The notes beneath the pieces were generated by a model that worked only from the letters and a program-made list of their open reading frames with translations, was not told the origin of the DNA and did no database searches. From Sycobia sp. Sy_11 (taxonomy: Eukaryota > Arthropoda > Insecta > Hymenoptera > Epichrysomallidae), in assembly GCA_018907035.1 (NCBI GenBank), contig JACCIC010000027.1, positions 1,721,501 through 1,785,500 on the forward strand: a DNA stretch of 64,000 bases, in the 5' to 3' direction. The position numbers and the translations under genes were made by a program. The stretch's first letter is position 1. Each line of letters starts with the position of its first letter. Shown piece after piece: positions 44,650 through 55,176 of this stretch.

Positions 44650-46054
44650 TCTAAAGGAAAAAAATATTTTCTTAATTCCACCATGGTAAAAAATTAATTT
44701 TTTAAGAGAAAATTAACTATGAATCTTACCTTATTAGATTAGTTTTGTTTTCTTTGGAGAAGGTTGACAATTCTTAAACTTTTCAACTGCTTCCTTAAGC
44801 TTTTTTTACTATCCTTCCACTATCAACTAAAATACTGTACTATCTTACTACTTTTTTTACTATCCCTCCGCTATCAACTAAAATACTGTACATTTTACTT
44901 CGCAAACCAAAAAATTCCATCATGATCTTTCCACTACAATAATCTTTCATTAGCTCAGTAACTTTTTTATTATGACGCGGAATGTTATACTGACTATTTT
45001 TATAATAATTAGAAGTATCAAATCTATGAATATCTTTCTTCATTATTTGATACATAACAGTATCCTTTACTTCATATATGAAGTTATCAGCGTCACTATA
45101 CAAGGCTTACACTTTTTGTCCACTCGCTGTTTCATGTAAGAGTAGTGAAAATCATACACTAATGTCATTTTGATAGATCCAGGATACAAAGAACAACGTA
45201 TATAGGCTTTTTGATTATTACACTTGTTTTTTTAAGCTGAATTGAATGGCAATTCAATTTTCATCGAAAATTGCATAGCTATGAAAATTATGTAGAGCTA
45301 TGCGTGCCTTTGCTCCATATCGATCAGTGAATTTATTTACTAAACGTACATCAATGCGAGATCGATCTCGCTCAATGCATTTTCCATATACAGCATTAAT
45401 TAACAATTTATAAAAAAGTTTTTCAAACTCATTCTTTGCATGCTTTTACTTTTTAGTATTGAGTTCGACACACGGTTTCAGCCAGGGTTTCTGATCAAAA
45501 CTCAAAATTCTAAGTACATTCTTCAATCGAAGACCATTGTCAAGCGCTTGCTTAAGGACGCGATAATGAATTATATACCGTTTTTTATCGTTCAATATAG
45601 TTAGAAGTTTCTTCTGATTTGAACCAGATGGTGTACGATGCTCGGTACAGAAAGGTAAATCACGATGTTTGTCATGATATCCTCAGGATACTCCAAATCT
45701 ACTTCAGTAATATAACTTACTAGCATCCCCCGTCTCGGTTTATTAATATACCAATCGTCGCTTTTGTATAAAAAGCTGCTTCAATGTAGCCTCCACTTCA
45801 AAAATTGATATTTTTATGCAGAAGTGACGATATATTTTATTTATATACATAATTTCGAGGTTGTTGGTAAAGAACACAGTTTTGCAATCATTTTCTTCGA
45901 ACAAAAAAAAACATAGTCTCTTGTCACAATTCTGAAGTTAAGAGAATGAATAAAAACAAAAATATAATTTGTCGTCAGAAACTATATTCAGTATGATTTG
46001 GCATACAGAACCATTTCATAAGAGAAGGAAAAAGAAAGACAAAGAGATAGTGAC

Positions 46055-46132
<78 letters not shown>
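46055..46132. repeat. (GA)n microsatellite
   Basis: About 75 bases of AGAGAG within the insert that splits polymerase B. Confidence 0.95.
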
Positions 46133-46137
<5 letters not shown>

Positions 46138-46400
46138 CTCACGTAAGAAAAAATAAAATTTACAAAAATCAAAAGATATCCATAAGGTGTGAGAGTATAG
46201 TGTCAGATTAACCTGAAGAACAAAAAAGGTAATACCGACTAACGTCACACCTTCTTTAGGATACGAATTCTAAAGTTGGATATGAATATTCGTTTGAGCT
46301 GGCCTGTTATTAATACTTTAAGTGAACTACTTTGAGTTGATGTTCATGGTTCAAGACGCCACCTAATGGCCGCTGGTGAAACTGATCGTTAAAACCATTA

Positions 46401-46563
46401 ACTTAATTTATTGATGAAAGTAAAATGATTTTCAATAAAAAACATAGCCTATGTCCTTCCCAAGATAATATAAAATCTATATGTCAAATTTCAGAACAAT
46501 CGGTTCAGTAGTTTTTTTGATTATCGTGTACAAACAAAAACACGCTTTGTTTTTATAAATTAG
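46401..46563 (+). repeat. dispersed repeat, RTE-LINE or SINE 3' tail-like, copy 2
   Basis: Same family as 29981-30140 in the opposite orientation. It ends in CTTTGTTTTTATAAATTAGTA exactly where polymerase B coding sequence resumes, so it is the 3' part of a retroposed insert in the Polinton. Confidence 0.7.
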
Positions 46564-47495
46564 TATATCAGAATCTGGTCAGTCGATTCATATTCTACCC
46601 ACTTAAATTTTCTAATTGGTAAATGCTGTATCATCGCGCAACCATATAGATTATTAATATCATAATATAAAAATGTCTTTATTTTATTTATTTCATCATA
46701 TCTCGATCCCGTGTATGGATTCTTTGCCTTTGCATATCGATTGCAATACTGACTTATTCCACCTCGAATACCTGATTCAATAAATAATAACATGTCAATA
46801 TCTGTCAGACGCTCTAATTCTATCTTTGTCATTTTAAGAGCTGCTGAAAATGTTAATCCTGGAATAGTGTAAAAGTGTGCAAGATATAAGCCATAGGCTT
46901 TAATAGATGTATTTTGAAAACTTTCGAAGACATCTGCTAAGAGGAGAACGTCTGTTTTTAAATATAAGTCAGAATAATCTCCTAATGTTCTTCTATTGAA
47001 ACTTTCCCAGTCTTGAACAGCGTGCTTGTAGTCTTCTTCAGTAATATCTGAATCTGTTAATTTATTTTAAAATTCATTTTCCGACGGCAGTTTTGTAGTT
47101 AATAATTTATCTAGTTCATCTACAAAATCGTAGAGAATATGCCTTTGCGTCTAAGTAGATCAATATTTTCATTTGAAACCCCATTTAATTGAAATTCCTG
47201 TATTGCTATTGGTACATTATTTAGATACGATGCAATCTTCTCTAAGGATGATGGTAAAAATTGCCAAGAATTTATAAATCTAAAATTTACATTGCAGTCA
47301 TCCATATACTTTATGAATGAAATATATTTTTCCTTCTTATGAGGTATTAGAGTAATTCGTCCACTCATCAGTGTAGAAGTTCCAATTTCTTTTAAAATAA
47401 AATGTGTATCATAATTGAGGTTGCGAAAAATTACGGGAATGGATTTTGAGTCTGTATAGTTTAAATTGCATGAATTATGAGTAGCACCACGGAAC

Positions 47496-47567
47496 CTAAA
47501 GAGAAAAAAAAATTAATTTGAAAAAAAGTCAATTAATTTTTTATTTATCTAAAAGAAAATAACTTAC
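47496..47567 (-). other. spliceosomal intron in Polinton polymerase B
   Basis: 72 bases, 5' GTAAGT, 3' pyrimidine-rich TTTTTTTTCTCTTTAG. Removing it joins two conserved polymerase segments in frame (phase 2). The intron itself contains stops in the coding frame, which explains the apparent end of the upstream ORF. Confidence 0.75.
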
Positions 47568-48738
47568 TTTCCTGTAAGATGACAATGATCTCGTACTGCC
47601 AGTTGCTCATCTAGAAATGGTCTGCGACATATATGGCAATCGGACGACGATTGAAAAGGTAATTCTTCAAAATCTGTGAGTTTCATTGGTTTTGCATTTT
47701 TATAGAGATAATCAATTTGCTCACCAATTGATTTCAGTTCACGAACAAACCATTGTGCAGGTGTCTCGTCGTCTGAACATTTCTGTCTATATGATTTATA
47801 AGCGGATAGTTTGTCGTCGAAGCTACATTTTGTACTGTAGGCTTCAAGAAGTTGAAAAGCATTCTCATTTTCTGTAGGTTTTAATAAACATTCAGAATCT
47901 GCGTAAATTACAAAAGGTACTTTTTCACTTTTATTATAATCTTCAAATTTTAAAATGTTATTCGATGAGTTTAGTAAATTTATTCTACAATCCTTAATAT
48001 TTTTACAAAGATTTTCATAATTTTGTAGCCTTTTCTCACTATAAAAATGTTGCAAGCATCTTTCACAATGGTATAATTTTTTATGCGTCTTACTCACTTG
48101 TGATCCTAGAATTTCGAATATACTTTTAATCAAAACATTATGGAATTTAAGCACACTTCCATTACCGTCTGGAATATTGTTTTATTCGTACTAGTCTATG
48201 TAGAAATCTTGAATAAGGAGAAGATTTGCATGTTTCTCCTTCGTATTAAATGAAATGTGACAAGATGATACTTCGTATTTCGATCCTAAGCATATAAATA
48301 TTTACTGAAATATTATTCAATTATTCAAATTTAAAAAAATCTTTCAGTTTTACAGGAAATTCTATATCACCAAAGTTCAACTCGTATGAAAATTTATCAT
48401 TATTATGAACTCTCAGGATTTTTTTCATTTGGATGTATTGCTGAAAGAATAGCATATTTGAAGCATTGATTATTAATGTTATGAACACTGATGCATGCTC
48501 TTTTTGATGCTATGAACTTAGAGAGAGAAATATATGATCTTCCCTTGTGAGGTGAAAATTTTTTCATGTTTATGGATAAACTGATAATAATTTTTAATGT
48601 CCATCCGGAATCTTTATTGTGAAATTCTTCTAAATGTGTAAGAAGTAGTTCCTTAATATGTTCTTCATACCATTTTTCTAAATCATATAGGTAATGTTTT
48701 TCGAAAATCTCCTGCAAAAACAACAGTTATTCTACCAA

Positions 48739-49227
48739 TTATTCATCCCATATTATAAGCTTAGTTTTTTGTAGATGTCTACCCAAAGATCTATTTTTAC
48801 GAATAGAATAAACTGTTTGTTGTATACATGAATCATTTAATGGCAACTTAAAAGTCAAATGTGTAGTTCTTCCACCATGGATAGGTGTAGCAGTAATACC
48901 TGATGAAACTACCCCAATTGCAATATTTCCAGTTGACCTAATTTGAGCCAGAAGAAGATTGATCAAAAATGTTTTCCCACTAGCTCCAGGAGCATTCAAG
49001 AAGAAAACCATAGGATTATTGTTATTTATATTGTTACAAATAATGTGAAATGCTTCATATTGATCCGCTACTAATTTAGAAATATTTGTTTTTACATATT
49101 TTTTTAATTCATCACTATCCAAATTATGTGGCAACATTGTATCATGAGCATTTCTAGTCTCGTGATTCTTACGCATAGCAGTTGATAAACCAAAATCACA
49201 TAAATATTTTTTACAAAGAGTGATCAC
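48739..49227 (-). pseudogene. Helitron Pif1-like helicase fragment
   Basis: 162 residues with Walker A FFLNAPGASGKTFLINLLLA, then GVVSSGITATPIHGGRTTH, FKLPLN and the Walker B-like KLIIWDE, where the fragment stops. This is the N-terminal half of the Pif1-family helicase domain of Helitron RepHel proteins; Rep and the helicase C-terminus are missing. It abuts the N-terminal end of Polinton polymerase B at about 48724-48740. It may be a Helitron remnant that inserted into or truncated the Polinton. Confidence 0.8.
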
Positions 49228-49300
49228 AATATTTTTATTTTCAATAAGACCTTTATTAAATATTTCATTTGAAAAATTTATTTCGAAATTCCCTCGATAA

Positions 49301-50352
49301 CATCCCTAGATAGCCTGTAGCTATATTTCAGTCCGATCGCCATGTTAGTTTAGGTTTGAAAACATGCTGAATAAGATAGCTCTGTGTTTTTCGTAAAAAT
49401 GGAAAAGCTGGAAAATCGTACTGTCACCAAATACTTTTATTTGAAGGGGTTAACGCCGAAGGAAATTCAAGAAGAGATGGACTCAACACTGGAGACATCC
49501 TCCCCATCATATTCAACCGTTAAGCAGTGGGTTTCCGAGTTTAAAAAGAGTCGTGTGCGCACCTCTGAGGTCACAACTCCAGATATGATCGAAAAAATCC
49601 ATCAAATAGTGCTGAAAAACCGCAGATTAAAAGTGCGTGAGATAGCTGAGACCTGTAAGATATCATATGAACGTGTACAAAATATTTTGAACCAACATTT
49701 GTATATAGAAAAGCTCGACCAAAAATTGATTCGAAAGAACATTTCTACCGCCAATTTGACGTTGTATAAGTGTAATGCAAGTGAATTTTTGCGTTGATTC
49801 GTACCCGTTGACGAAACTTGGGTCCGCCAGTATACTTCTGAAATCAGACAACAGTCTAAATAGTGGATTGGGCCAGGAGAACCAACTCCAAAGAAGGCAA
49901 AAACAATTTTTTCGACGAACAAGGTAATGGCTACAGTTTTTTGGGATTCAAGAGGTATTATATACATTGATTACCTTGAAAAGGGTAAAACTATCACTGA
50001 TGAATACTACGCAGACTTATTGCAACGTTTGAGCCATGAAGTGAAAATTAAACGACCTCATCTGGCGAAGAAAAAAATCTTGTTTCATCACGATAACGCA
50101 CCATTGCACACGTCAATCGTTACGATGGCTAAAATCAACGATCTAAAGTTTGAATTGATGCTGTACCCTCTTTACTCTCCAGACATAGCCCCGAGTGACT
50201 ATTATCTGTTTCCTAACCTCAAAAAATGGCTTGGCGGTAAGAGATTTGCAGACAATGAATAAGTAATCATAGCTGTAAATGGGTATGTTAAGGAGCTTGA
50301 CAAATCAGCCTATAGAGATAGCATTATTAGACTAGAACACCGCTATGGATAA
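49301..50352 (+). mobile_element. irritans-like mariner, copy 2, without TIRs
   Basis: Aligns with 15176-16290 of copy 1 from its leader (CATCC-TAGATAGC) to near the transposase end. The terminal inverted repeats are absent, so both ends are truncated. Confidence 0.8.
49399..50352 (+). pseudogene. irritans-like mariner transposase, copy 2, broken
   Basis: MEKLENRTVTKYFYLKGLTP begins the protein. The N-terminal helix-turn-helix part is open to 49797 (TGA), and the C-terminal half is open from 49927 to 50262 with FHHDNAPLHTS and PDIAPSDYYLF. The first catalytic block reads VDETWVRQYTSE in another frame. A short deletion relative to the usual length occurs after YIEKLDQ. Stops at 49796, 49858 and 50260 make it inactive. 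Confidence 0.87.
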
Positions 50353-51480
50353 GTCGTCTTAATCCCAACAGAAATTAACTGTAAAACATCCAATTAACTT
50401 ATTTATTAATTTAATAAAGATCATGTAAATAAATAAAATGTTTGAATTCTGTTATTAATACTGTTATCTTCAACAATATGCCCAAAAAATTCTGCATTTT
50501 TAAATAACGTACAACTTCTGAGAAAAAAAAGATTTCTCAAAACGAAATTGTTTGTCTGAAATATATATATATAACTACTATCTTCCAAATATTTGGAACC
50601 AAAAAAAAATTTATTTTTTATAGTTTATTTATATTAATTATAAATTTACATATTTTAAATAAATAGCTTTGTTTCCTCTTTTTAAATATTTATTTGCGAT
50701 GGCCAAATACATGGCCGCGCAAATTTCATTCGAATCAGAAAATCTACTACACGAAATATACCGCGCACACATATTAAAATTAAAATTGTTGAGATGGTGT
50801 TACATCTAATTTGGTGGATGTACTTTATATACATACACAGACTTAGATATATAAACGCCACAAGAAATAATATTGAACATCACTAGAAGTAATGTATTAA
50901 ATATATTATTTCTACAAATATAAAATTAAAACTCGCGTATACACGAAATAAATACCGAAAACCGGGCAAAGGTCGCGACGACTACTGGAGAAGGTAGTCG
51001 TCGCAACTGCCGAAACTCGAATAAGTAGAGAGAGAACGCGATATCTAATCTCTCTCTCTGCTACTAAGCTTAAGTACAGAGTATACCGTAGAGGGGACAC
51101 ACTGCGCACGGCAAGAGAGAGCGCGTTCAATGTATTAGATCAGCGGCCGCTATCCCCTCTAATACGTGCCGCACACACACCACTATACGCGCAACGAATG
51201 TAGCGAACACGCGAATTCCAGTATATACAACGAGTGTCCGAAAACGAATACACCCGCTGTATTTAATTAAATTAATTAAATGACATAAATAAATGTACTT
51301 ACGATATGTATATATATATATATATATGTATTTATATGTATAAACACGTATACATGTATATGTATGTATACACTAGTATACGTGTAGACAAGTATTGTAC
51401 GCAGCACAGTGGCTGCAAATACAAACAATAAGTATTATAATTATTACTAATTATTATTATTATAATTCGGTGGCTCGTCT
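50353..51480. other. non-coding; AT-rich, then a GC-richer block
   Basis: No protein evidence. 50930-51240 is GC-richer with CGCGACGACTACTGG and CACACACCAC motifs and may belong to the LTR-like unit that follows; 51305-51380 is a TATATG/ACATGTAT repeat. Confidence 0.4.
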
Positions 51481-51520
51481 GAAATTAAACGAGCGGCGAC
51501 GGAATTATCCGATTATTTCG

Positions 51521-51530
51521 ATATAAAAGG
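51521..51530 (+). promoter_or_regulatory. TATA box
   Basis: ATATAAAAGG with a GC-rich downstream stretch (GGCCTGCAAAAGG) and possible initiator 30 bases later. Confidence 0.5.
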
Positions 51531-51680
51531 GCCTGCAAAAGGCAAAATCCACAGTTCGCCCGGTGAACCAACTGCCTCGAAGTTGATTCACACGAACTCT
51601 CCCCGGAGCTATAATTTATCCAGAGCTCAATAAACTCCTTCTTGAAAATTCTTTCCGAAATTATTAACTTGATATTTGTT

Positions 51681-52068
51681 GCGAGGCGCTCCTCAAAAGA
51701 CAAACGGTTAATAATTTTACTTTTCCTAAGTAAACGTGATCCTAGTTGTGAGGCACTCCTCAAAAGACCAGCAGTTTACTTATCCTTTACATTTACTTAT
51801 TTTTCCGAAGTTATTAGCTTGATCTCTGTTACGAGGCGCTCCTCAAAAGAAAGACGGCTAATAATTTTACCTAGCCTTAAGTAAACGTGATCCTGGTTGC
51901 GAGGCGCTCCTCAAAAGACCAGCAGTTTACTTATCCCGACTAGTAATCTTCCCCTTAGCTCTTGATCCTGGTTGCGAGGCGCTCCTCAAAAGACCAGCAG
52001 TTTACTTATCCCGACTAGTAATCTTCCCCTTAGCTCTTGATCCTGGTTGCGAGGCGCTCCTCAAAAGA
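51681..52068 (+). repeat. tandem array built on GCGAGGCGCTCCTCAAAAGA
   Basis: Six copies of the 20-base core start at 51681, 51748, 51831, 51899, 51974 and 52049. The last two intervals are exactly 75 bases and nearly identical, so recent amplification; the first ones (67, 83, 68) are older. Each core is followed by CCAGCAGTTTACTTATC or a variant. The core contains the imperfect palindrome GAGGCGCTCCTC. Confidence 0.93.
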
Positions 52069-52599
52069 CCAGCGGAGTTAAGCTTACCTTGTTCTATCCT
52101 ATTTTTAGAATTTACCTGTCTCGTTTCGTTAGTTCCCCGCGTGGAAAATAACACCGGGTATCCGTGCGATAAATAGCGCCGGATATTAGAGACATCGCGG
52201 AAAATAACGCGAAAGTAGTTTAAGAATTATATATATAGATCTAGTTTTAAAATTACTTTCGTATTAATTATTTTGTGTTTATTTATTTGTTACAGAATTA
52301 CAGAACCCTGTAGATAGAGGAGTGATTCTTTTCAATAAATTTATATTTTTACTGTTATCAAAAATATACTGTGTTCTGGTATAATTATTTTCCTGAAACC
52401 GCTGTCCGATCCTGAAAAACTTCTTCCCCTCTCAAACTACCCTGGGAAAATACCGCGTAGGCTATCCCGAGGGGGACAGGAACGTTATATATTTAAAATA
52501 ATAAAATATTTAATGAGTAACAATTGAATTGTACTTCTGTCGACTGCCCATATACAAATTAATAAATATTTTTTATTGGTCTTACAGTCCAATCAATTT

Positions 52600-52768
52600 C
52601 AATCAAAAATAAAATAAAATAAAAATAAAAATAAAAATAAAATAAAAATAAAAACTAAAAAATAAAAAATAAAAATAATAATAAAAAATAAAAAATAAGA
52701 AATACAAATAATAAATAATAAAAATAAAAAATAAAAATTAAAAATAAAAATTAAATTAAAAATTAAAT
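52600..52768. repeat. AAAAT/AAAAATA-rich simple repeat
   Basis: Degenerate A-rich repeat at the 3' side of the PLE copy; a similar tract occurs in the third PLE at 59845-59945. Confidence 0.9.
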
Positions 52769-52910
52769 TAAAATGATAATGACAGTCAGACTGTCCTTGT
52801 TTATATTCACCCCCGTAGACTAATCTGAAAATAAAATATTAGCTGAAAAAATTCTTTGTTAGTAAAGTGCAGTCTGACTGTCCCCAACACCCTTACCTAA
52901 TTGAAGACTT

Positions 52911-52950
52911 GTCCAACGTTTCGAGCTTGCTACGGCTCCTCATCAGGGAC
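52911..52950 (-). ncRNA. hammerhead ribozyme-like motif of the Penelope-like element
   Basis: On the minus strand, in order: GTCC (stem I), CTGATGA, a 17-base stem II hairpin with GAGC/GCTC, GAAA, CGTT and GGAC (stem I partner). This places the conserved CUGAUGA and GAAA boxes and a GUU cleavage triplet exactly as in a minimal hammerhead with a very short stem III. Hammerheads are known in PLEs. The bulged G in stem II is a weakness. Confidence 0.65.
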
Positions 52951-53051
52951 TAATCTAAACCTTATATTCTAATCTATATATACTCATTCCCACCACCAAA
53001 TTTCGTAAATTAAATATAAATTCCCCCTCTACACAAATTGTCCAAAACCAA

Positions 53052-54305
53052 TCAATTTAATAAGGAATGATAAACACTGTCCAATCTACCAGACTCTAAC
53101 ATTAAATTCACATTATTTCGATTCTTGGAAATGTGAATACTTTCAAGACTCTCCCGTTTATACTTATTATTAATACCATATTCCAAAATATCCACATTCA
53201 CAAAATCAAAAGAATGTAAAAACTTTAAACAATGCTCTTTTAAACCAGAAGTAATATGTGAGCTACGTAAACTATATTTATGCTCATAAATTCTCTTTTT
53301 TAAATATCTACCTGTTTGTCCAATATAGTATTTATCACAATCCATGCAATTAATCTTGTAAACAACTCCTGATTTTAAGCATAAATCATCCTTATCTTTG
53401 CAATTATTAAACAATCTACTTAAATTATTGCGATTTTTAAAGAAAATTTGAATGTTATATTTCCGAAAATTTCTTTTTATTCTTTCAGATAATCCTCGAA
53501 CATATGGTAAGACAATAATTTTGCCTCCGTTAAAATCAATTCCTGCACTATGTCTATTTTCGGTATTATAAATTTCAAACAAGCTCTCAGCAATCAATCT
53601 ATTAATAAATTGAATTGGATAGCCATTATTAATAAAAGTCTCTCTTACTATCTGTAAATTATTTTGTCTAAAATCTTTATGTGACAATTTAATTGCTCTG
53701 TCAATGACACCCCTCAATGCCCCAATTTTGTTTCCGAATTGGTGGTGTGAATTAAAATCTAAAAACCTACCTGACCAAGTAGGCTTTCTGTACCAATTAA
53801 GTTTTACCTTATTATTACTACATCTAATCACATTAACGTCCAAAAAACTTAACTGACTATTTACTTCAACCTCCCTTGTAAATTTAATTCTGTCATCTAC
53901 AGAATTGAAAACATCCACCATTTCATCCACAAAAACTTCTGGAACAATTGTAAAGATATCATCAACATATCTCTTAAATATCATTGGTTCAAAAAGCAAT
54001 TTTGACAAGGCTATACTTTCCAACTTTTCCATAACTAAATTAGCTATAACCGGTGACAAAGGCGACCCCATTGGACATCCGTATCTTTGTTCATAAAATT
54101 TATTATCAAATGAAAAAATTGTGTTATTAAAAACCAAATTAATTGCTTTAATAAATTCATTCATTGTCAATTTTGTATGCAAATTAATTTCATTCCACTT
54201 TTCCTGTATAATATCATTTAACAACTCTAAAGGTACATTTGTAAACAAAGATACTACATCCAATGAAATCATCTTGTAGTTTTTCGGAATAACAATATCT
54301 TTCAT
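53052..54305 (-). CDS. Penelope-like RT-GIY-YIG protein, partial
   Basis: 417 residues, uninterrupted. RT motifs: MISLDVVSLFTNVPLELL (motif A), RYGCPMGSPLSPVIANLV (motif B), FKRYVDDIFTIV (catalytic YVDD), LSFLDVNVIR and NWYRKPTWSGRFLDFNSHHQ. The C-terminal GIY-YIG endonuclease begins at about residue 320 (GVVYKINCMDCDKYYIGQTG), with KKRIYEHKYSLR. PLE proteins use the nuclease to nick DNA and RT to copy the element RNA. A complete protein would have about 200-400 more N-terminal residues, so the true start is lost. The best kept of the three PLE copies here. Confidence 0.92.
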   Translation of the reverse strand: MKDIVIPKNYKMISLDVVSLFTNVPLELLNDIIQEKWNEINLHTKLTMNEFIKAINLVFNNTIFSFDNKFYEQRYGCPMGSPLSPVIANLVMEKLESIALSKLLFEPMIFKRYVDDIFTIVPEVFVDEMVDVFNSVDDRIKFTREVEVNSQLSFLDVNVIRCSNNKVKLNWYRKPTWSGRFLDFNSHHQFGNKIGALRGVIDRAIKLSHKDFRQNNLQIVRETFINNGYPIQFINRLIAESLFEIYNTENRHSAGIDFNGGKIIVLPYVRGLSERIKRNFRKYNIQIFFKNRNNLSRLFNNCKDKDDLCLKSGVVYKINCMDCDKYYIGQTGRYLKKRIYEHKYSLRSSHITSGLKEHCLKFLHSFDFVNVDILEYGINNKYKRESLESIHISKNRNNVNLMLESGRLDSVYHSLLN

Positions 54306-54310
54306 TTCAT

Positions 54311-55176
54311 TGTAAAATTAAAATTATTTCATTGAAAATAATTGAATGAGTAACACTTTATTTTGTAATGCATATTTACTATTTGAGTATTTAGTACTAA
54401 TGCATGTAAACTGATTAACTATAACCATTTAATCAATATGATTGTAAGAAAATCTATGTTCGGTTTCAAAAATTAACTTCACCTGGTTCTACAGTTTGCC
54501 AAATCCATCAGAATTGAAAAATCTTGAAATTGCAATCTTTTGAATGGTCGCAAAACTTATTGAAAATACAATTGAAACTAGCATTCATAAAACTAAATGT
54601 CATTTTTGGACATGTAGCACTTTCTTAAAATAAAATTTTCAATTACACCCTGTACTGCCAAAACCCATCGGATAAGTTTAAAAAACCAAAGAAATAAGTT
54701 TTTTTAGATTCGAGAAAATAGAACTACAACATTGATCAAATTAATGTAGAAAATTTAATTTATATAAAGAAAAGTATAATTTCATATAGAAACAGTAGAA
54801 TGGCTGATGGAAATAATGGCCAAAATAAATATATCAATTTTGATAATTAGAAATTAACATTAAAATTTGAATTTGAAATTTCGAAATTTTGTCGTGATTT
54901 AAATAGGTTAAATAAATAATAGTTTTAATTAAATAATAATTTAAGGAGGTTGTACTTGTTGGCGTATCAAAGAAGGATCCCAATAGAAATTAACTTCAAT
55001 TTGATTGCTTAACTAATTAATAATTGAAAAATGCATATTAGTAAAAAAAAGAAAACGCAATTTATATGGGATACCACTTCTAACAATTTATATTGAAATT
55101 TACATTTTTGGCTATATAAAATGGTATATATATATATATATATATATATATCTATATGTTAATTTAAATAATTTTA
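54311..55176. other. AT-rich non-coding stretch
   Basis: No domain found. A TA repeat at 55125-55152 lies just before the mariner copy C. Confidence 0.45.

Larger units (their letters stand above)
38005..48723. mobile_element. Polinton/Maverick DNA transposon, degenerate but nearly full gene set
   Basis: Gene order: major capsid, penton-like, adenovirus-type protease and PLA2-like protein on the minus strand; packaging ATPase, conserved Maverick proteins and integrase on the plus strand; a small protein and DNA polymerase B on the minus strand. These are the hallmark genes of Polintons, self-synthesising transposons related to viruses. No long terminal repeats were seen; the right end is cut by a Helitron piece. 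Several genes have frameshifts or TA-repeat insertions. Confidence 0.9.
44745..48723 (-). pseudogene. Polinton protein-primed DNA polymerase B
   Basis: N-terminal region at 48723-48403 (NKDSGWTLKIIISLSINMKK, NNQCFKYAILSAIHP); zinc-finger-like CERCLQHF, the exonuclease motif VIYADSECLL and a Cys/His region CHICRRPF-VRDHCHLTGK at 48154-47564; then, across a 72-bp intron, ISFIKYMDDCN and LLRRKGIFS. Next come LGDYSDLYLKTDVLLLADVF and the motif A region YYDINNLYGCAMIQHLP (46832-46560). The C-terminal part has EVDLEYPED (45690), YDFHYSYMKQRVDKKC (45140) and motif C as YSDADNF instead of the usual D-T-D-S (45100). Breaks: frameshift near 47125, a stop near 47065, a foreign insert at about 45900-46563 and further indels. 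This enzyme would replicate the element. Confidence 0.85.
51481..52500 (+). other. LTR-like unit with promoter and tandem array
   Basis: Contains a TATA box (51521-51530), a start-like CACAGTTCGC about 30 bases on, an AATAAA at about 51628, the repeat array (51681-52068), then CGCGGAAAATAACGCG and another AATAAA near 52336, ending CCCGAGGGGGACAGGAACGTTAT. This looks like a solo LTR or non-autonomous retroelement, but no flanking partner or primer site was confirmed. Confidence 0.4.
52769..54310 (-). mobile_element. Penelope-like element, copy 2 (5' truncated)
   Basis: Long RT/GIY-YIG ORF plus 3' region with GACAGTCAGACTGTC palindrome (52789) and hammerhead-like motif. The 3' region is shared with copy 3 (59760-60060). 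The ORF begins inside RT, so the 5' part of the element is missing. Confidence 0.9.

Noticed and set aside
45969..46248. ORFs on both strands with Arg-Glu or Ser-Leu repeats
   Set aside because: Direct translation of the (GA)n microsatellite.
51681..52068. CRISPR-like array
   Set aside because: Spacers are not unique: intervals are themselves repeated, and this is eukaryotic DNA with no cas genes.
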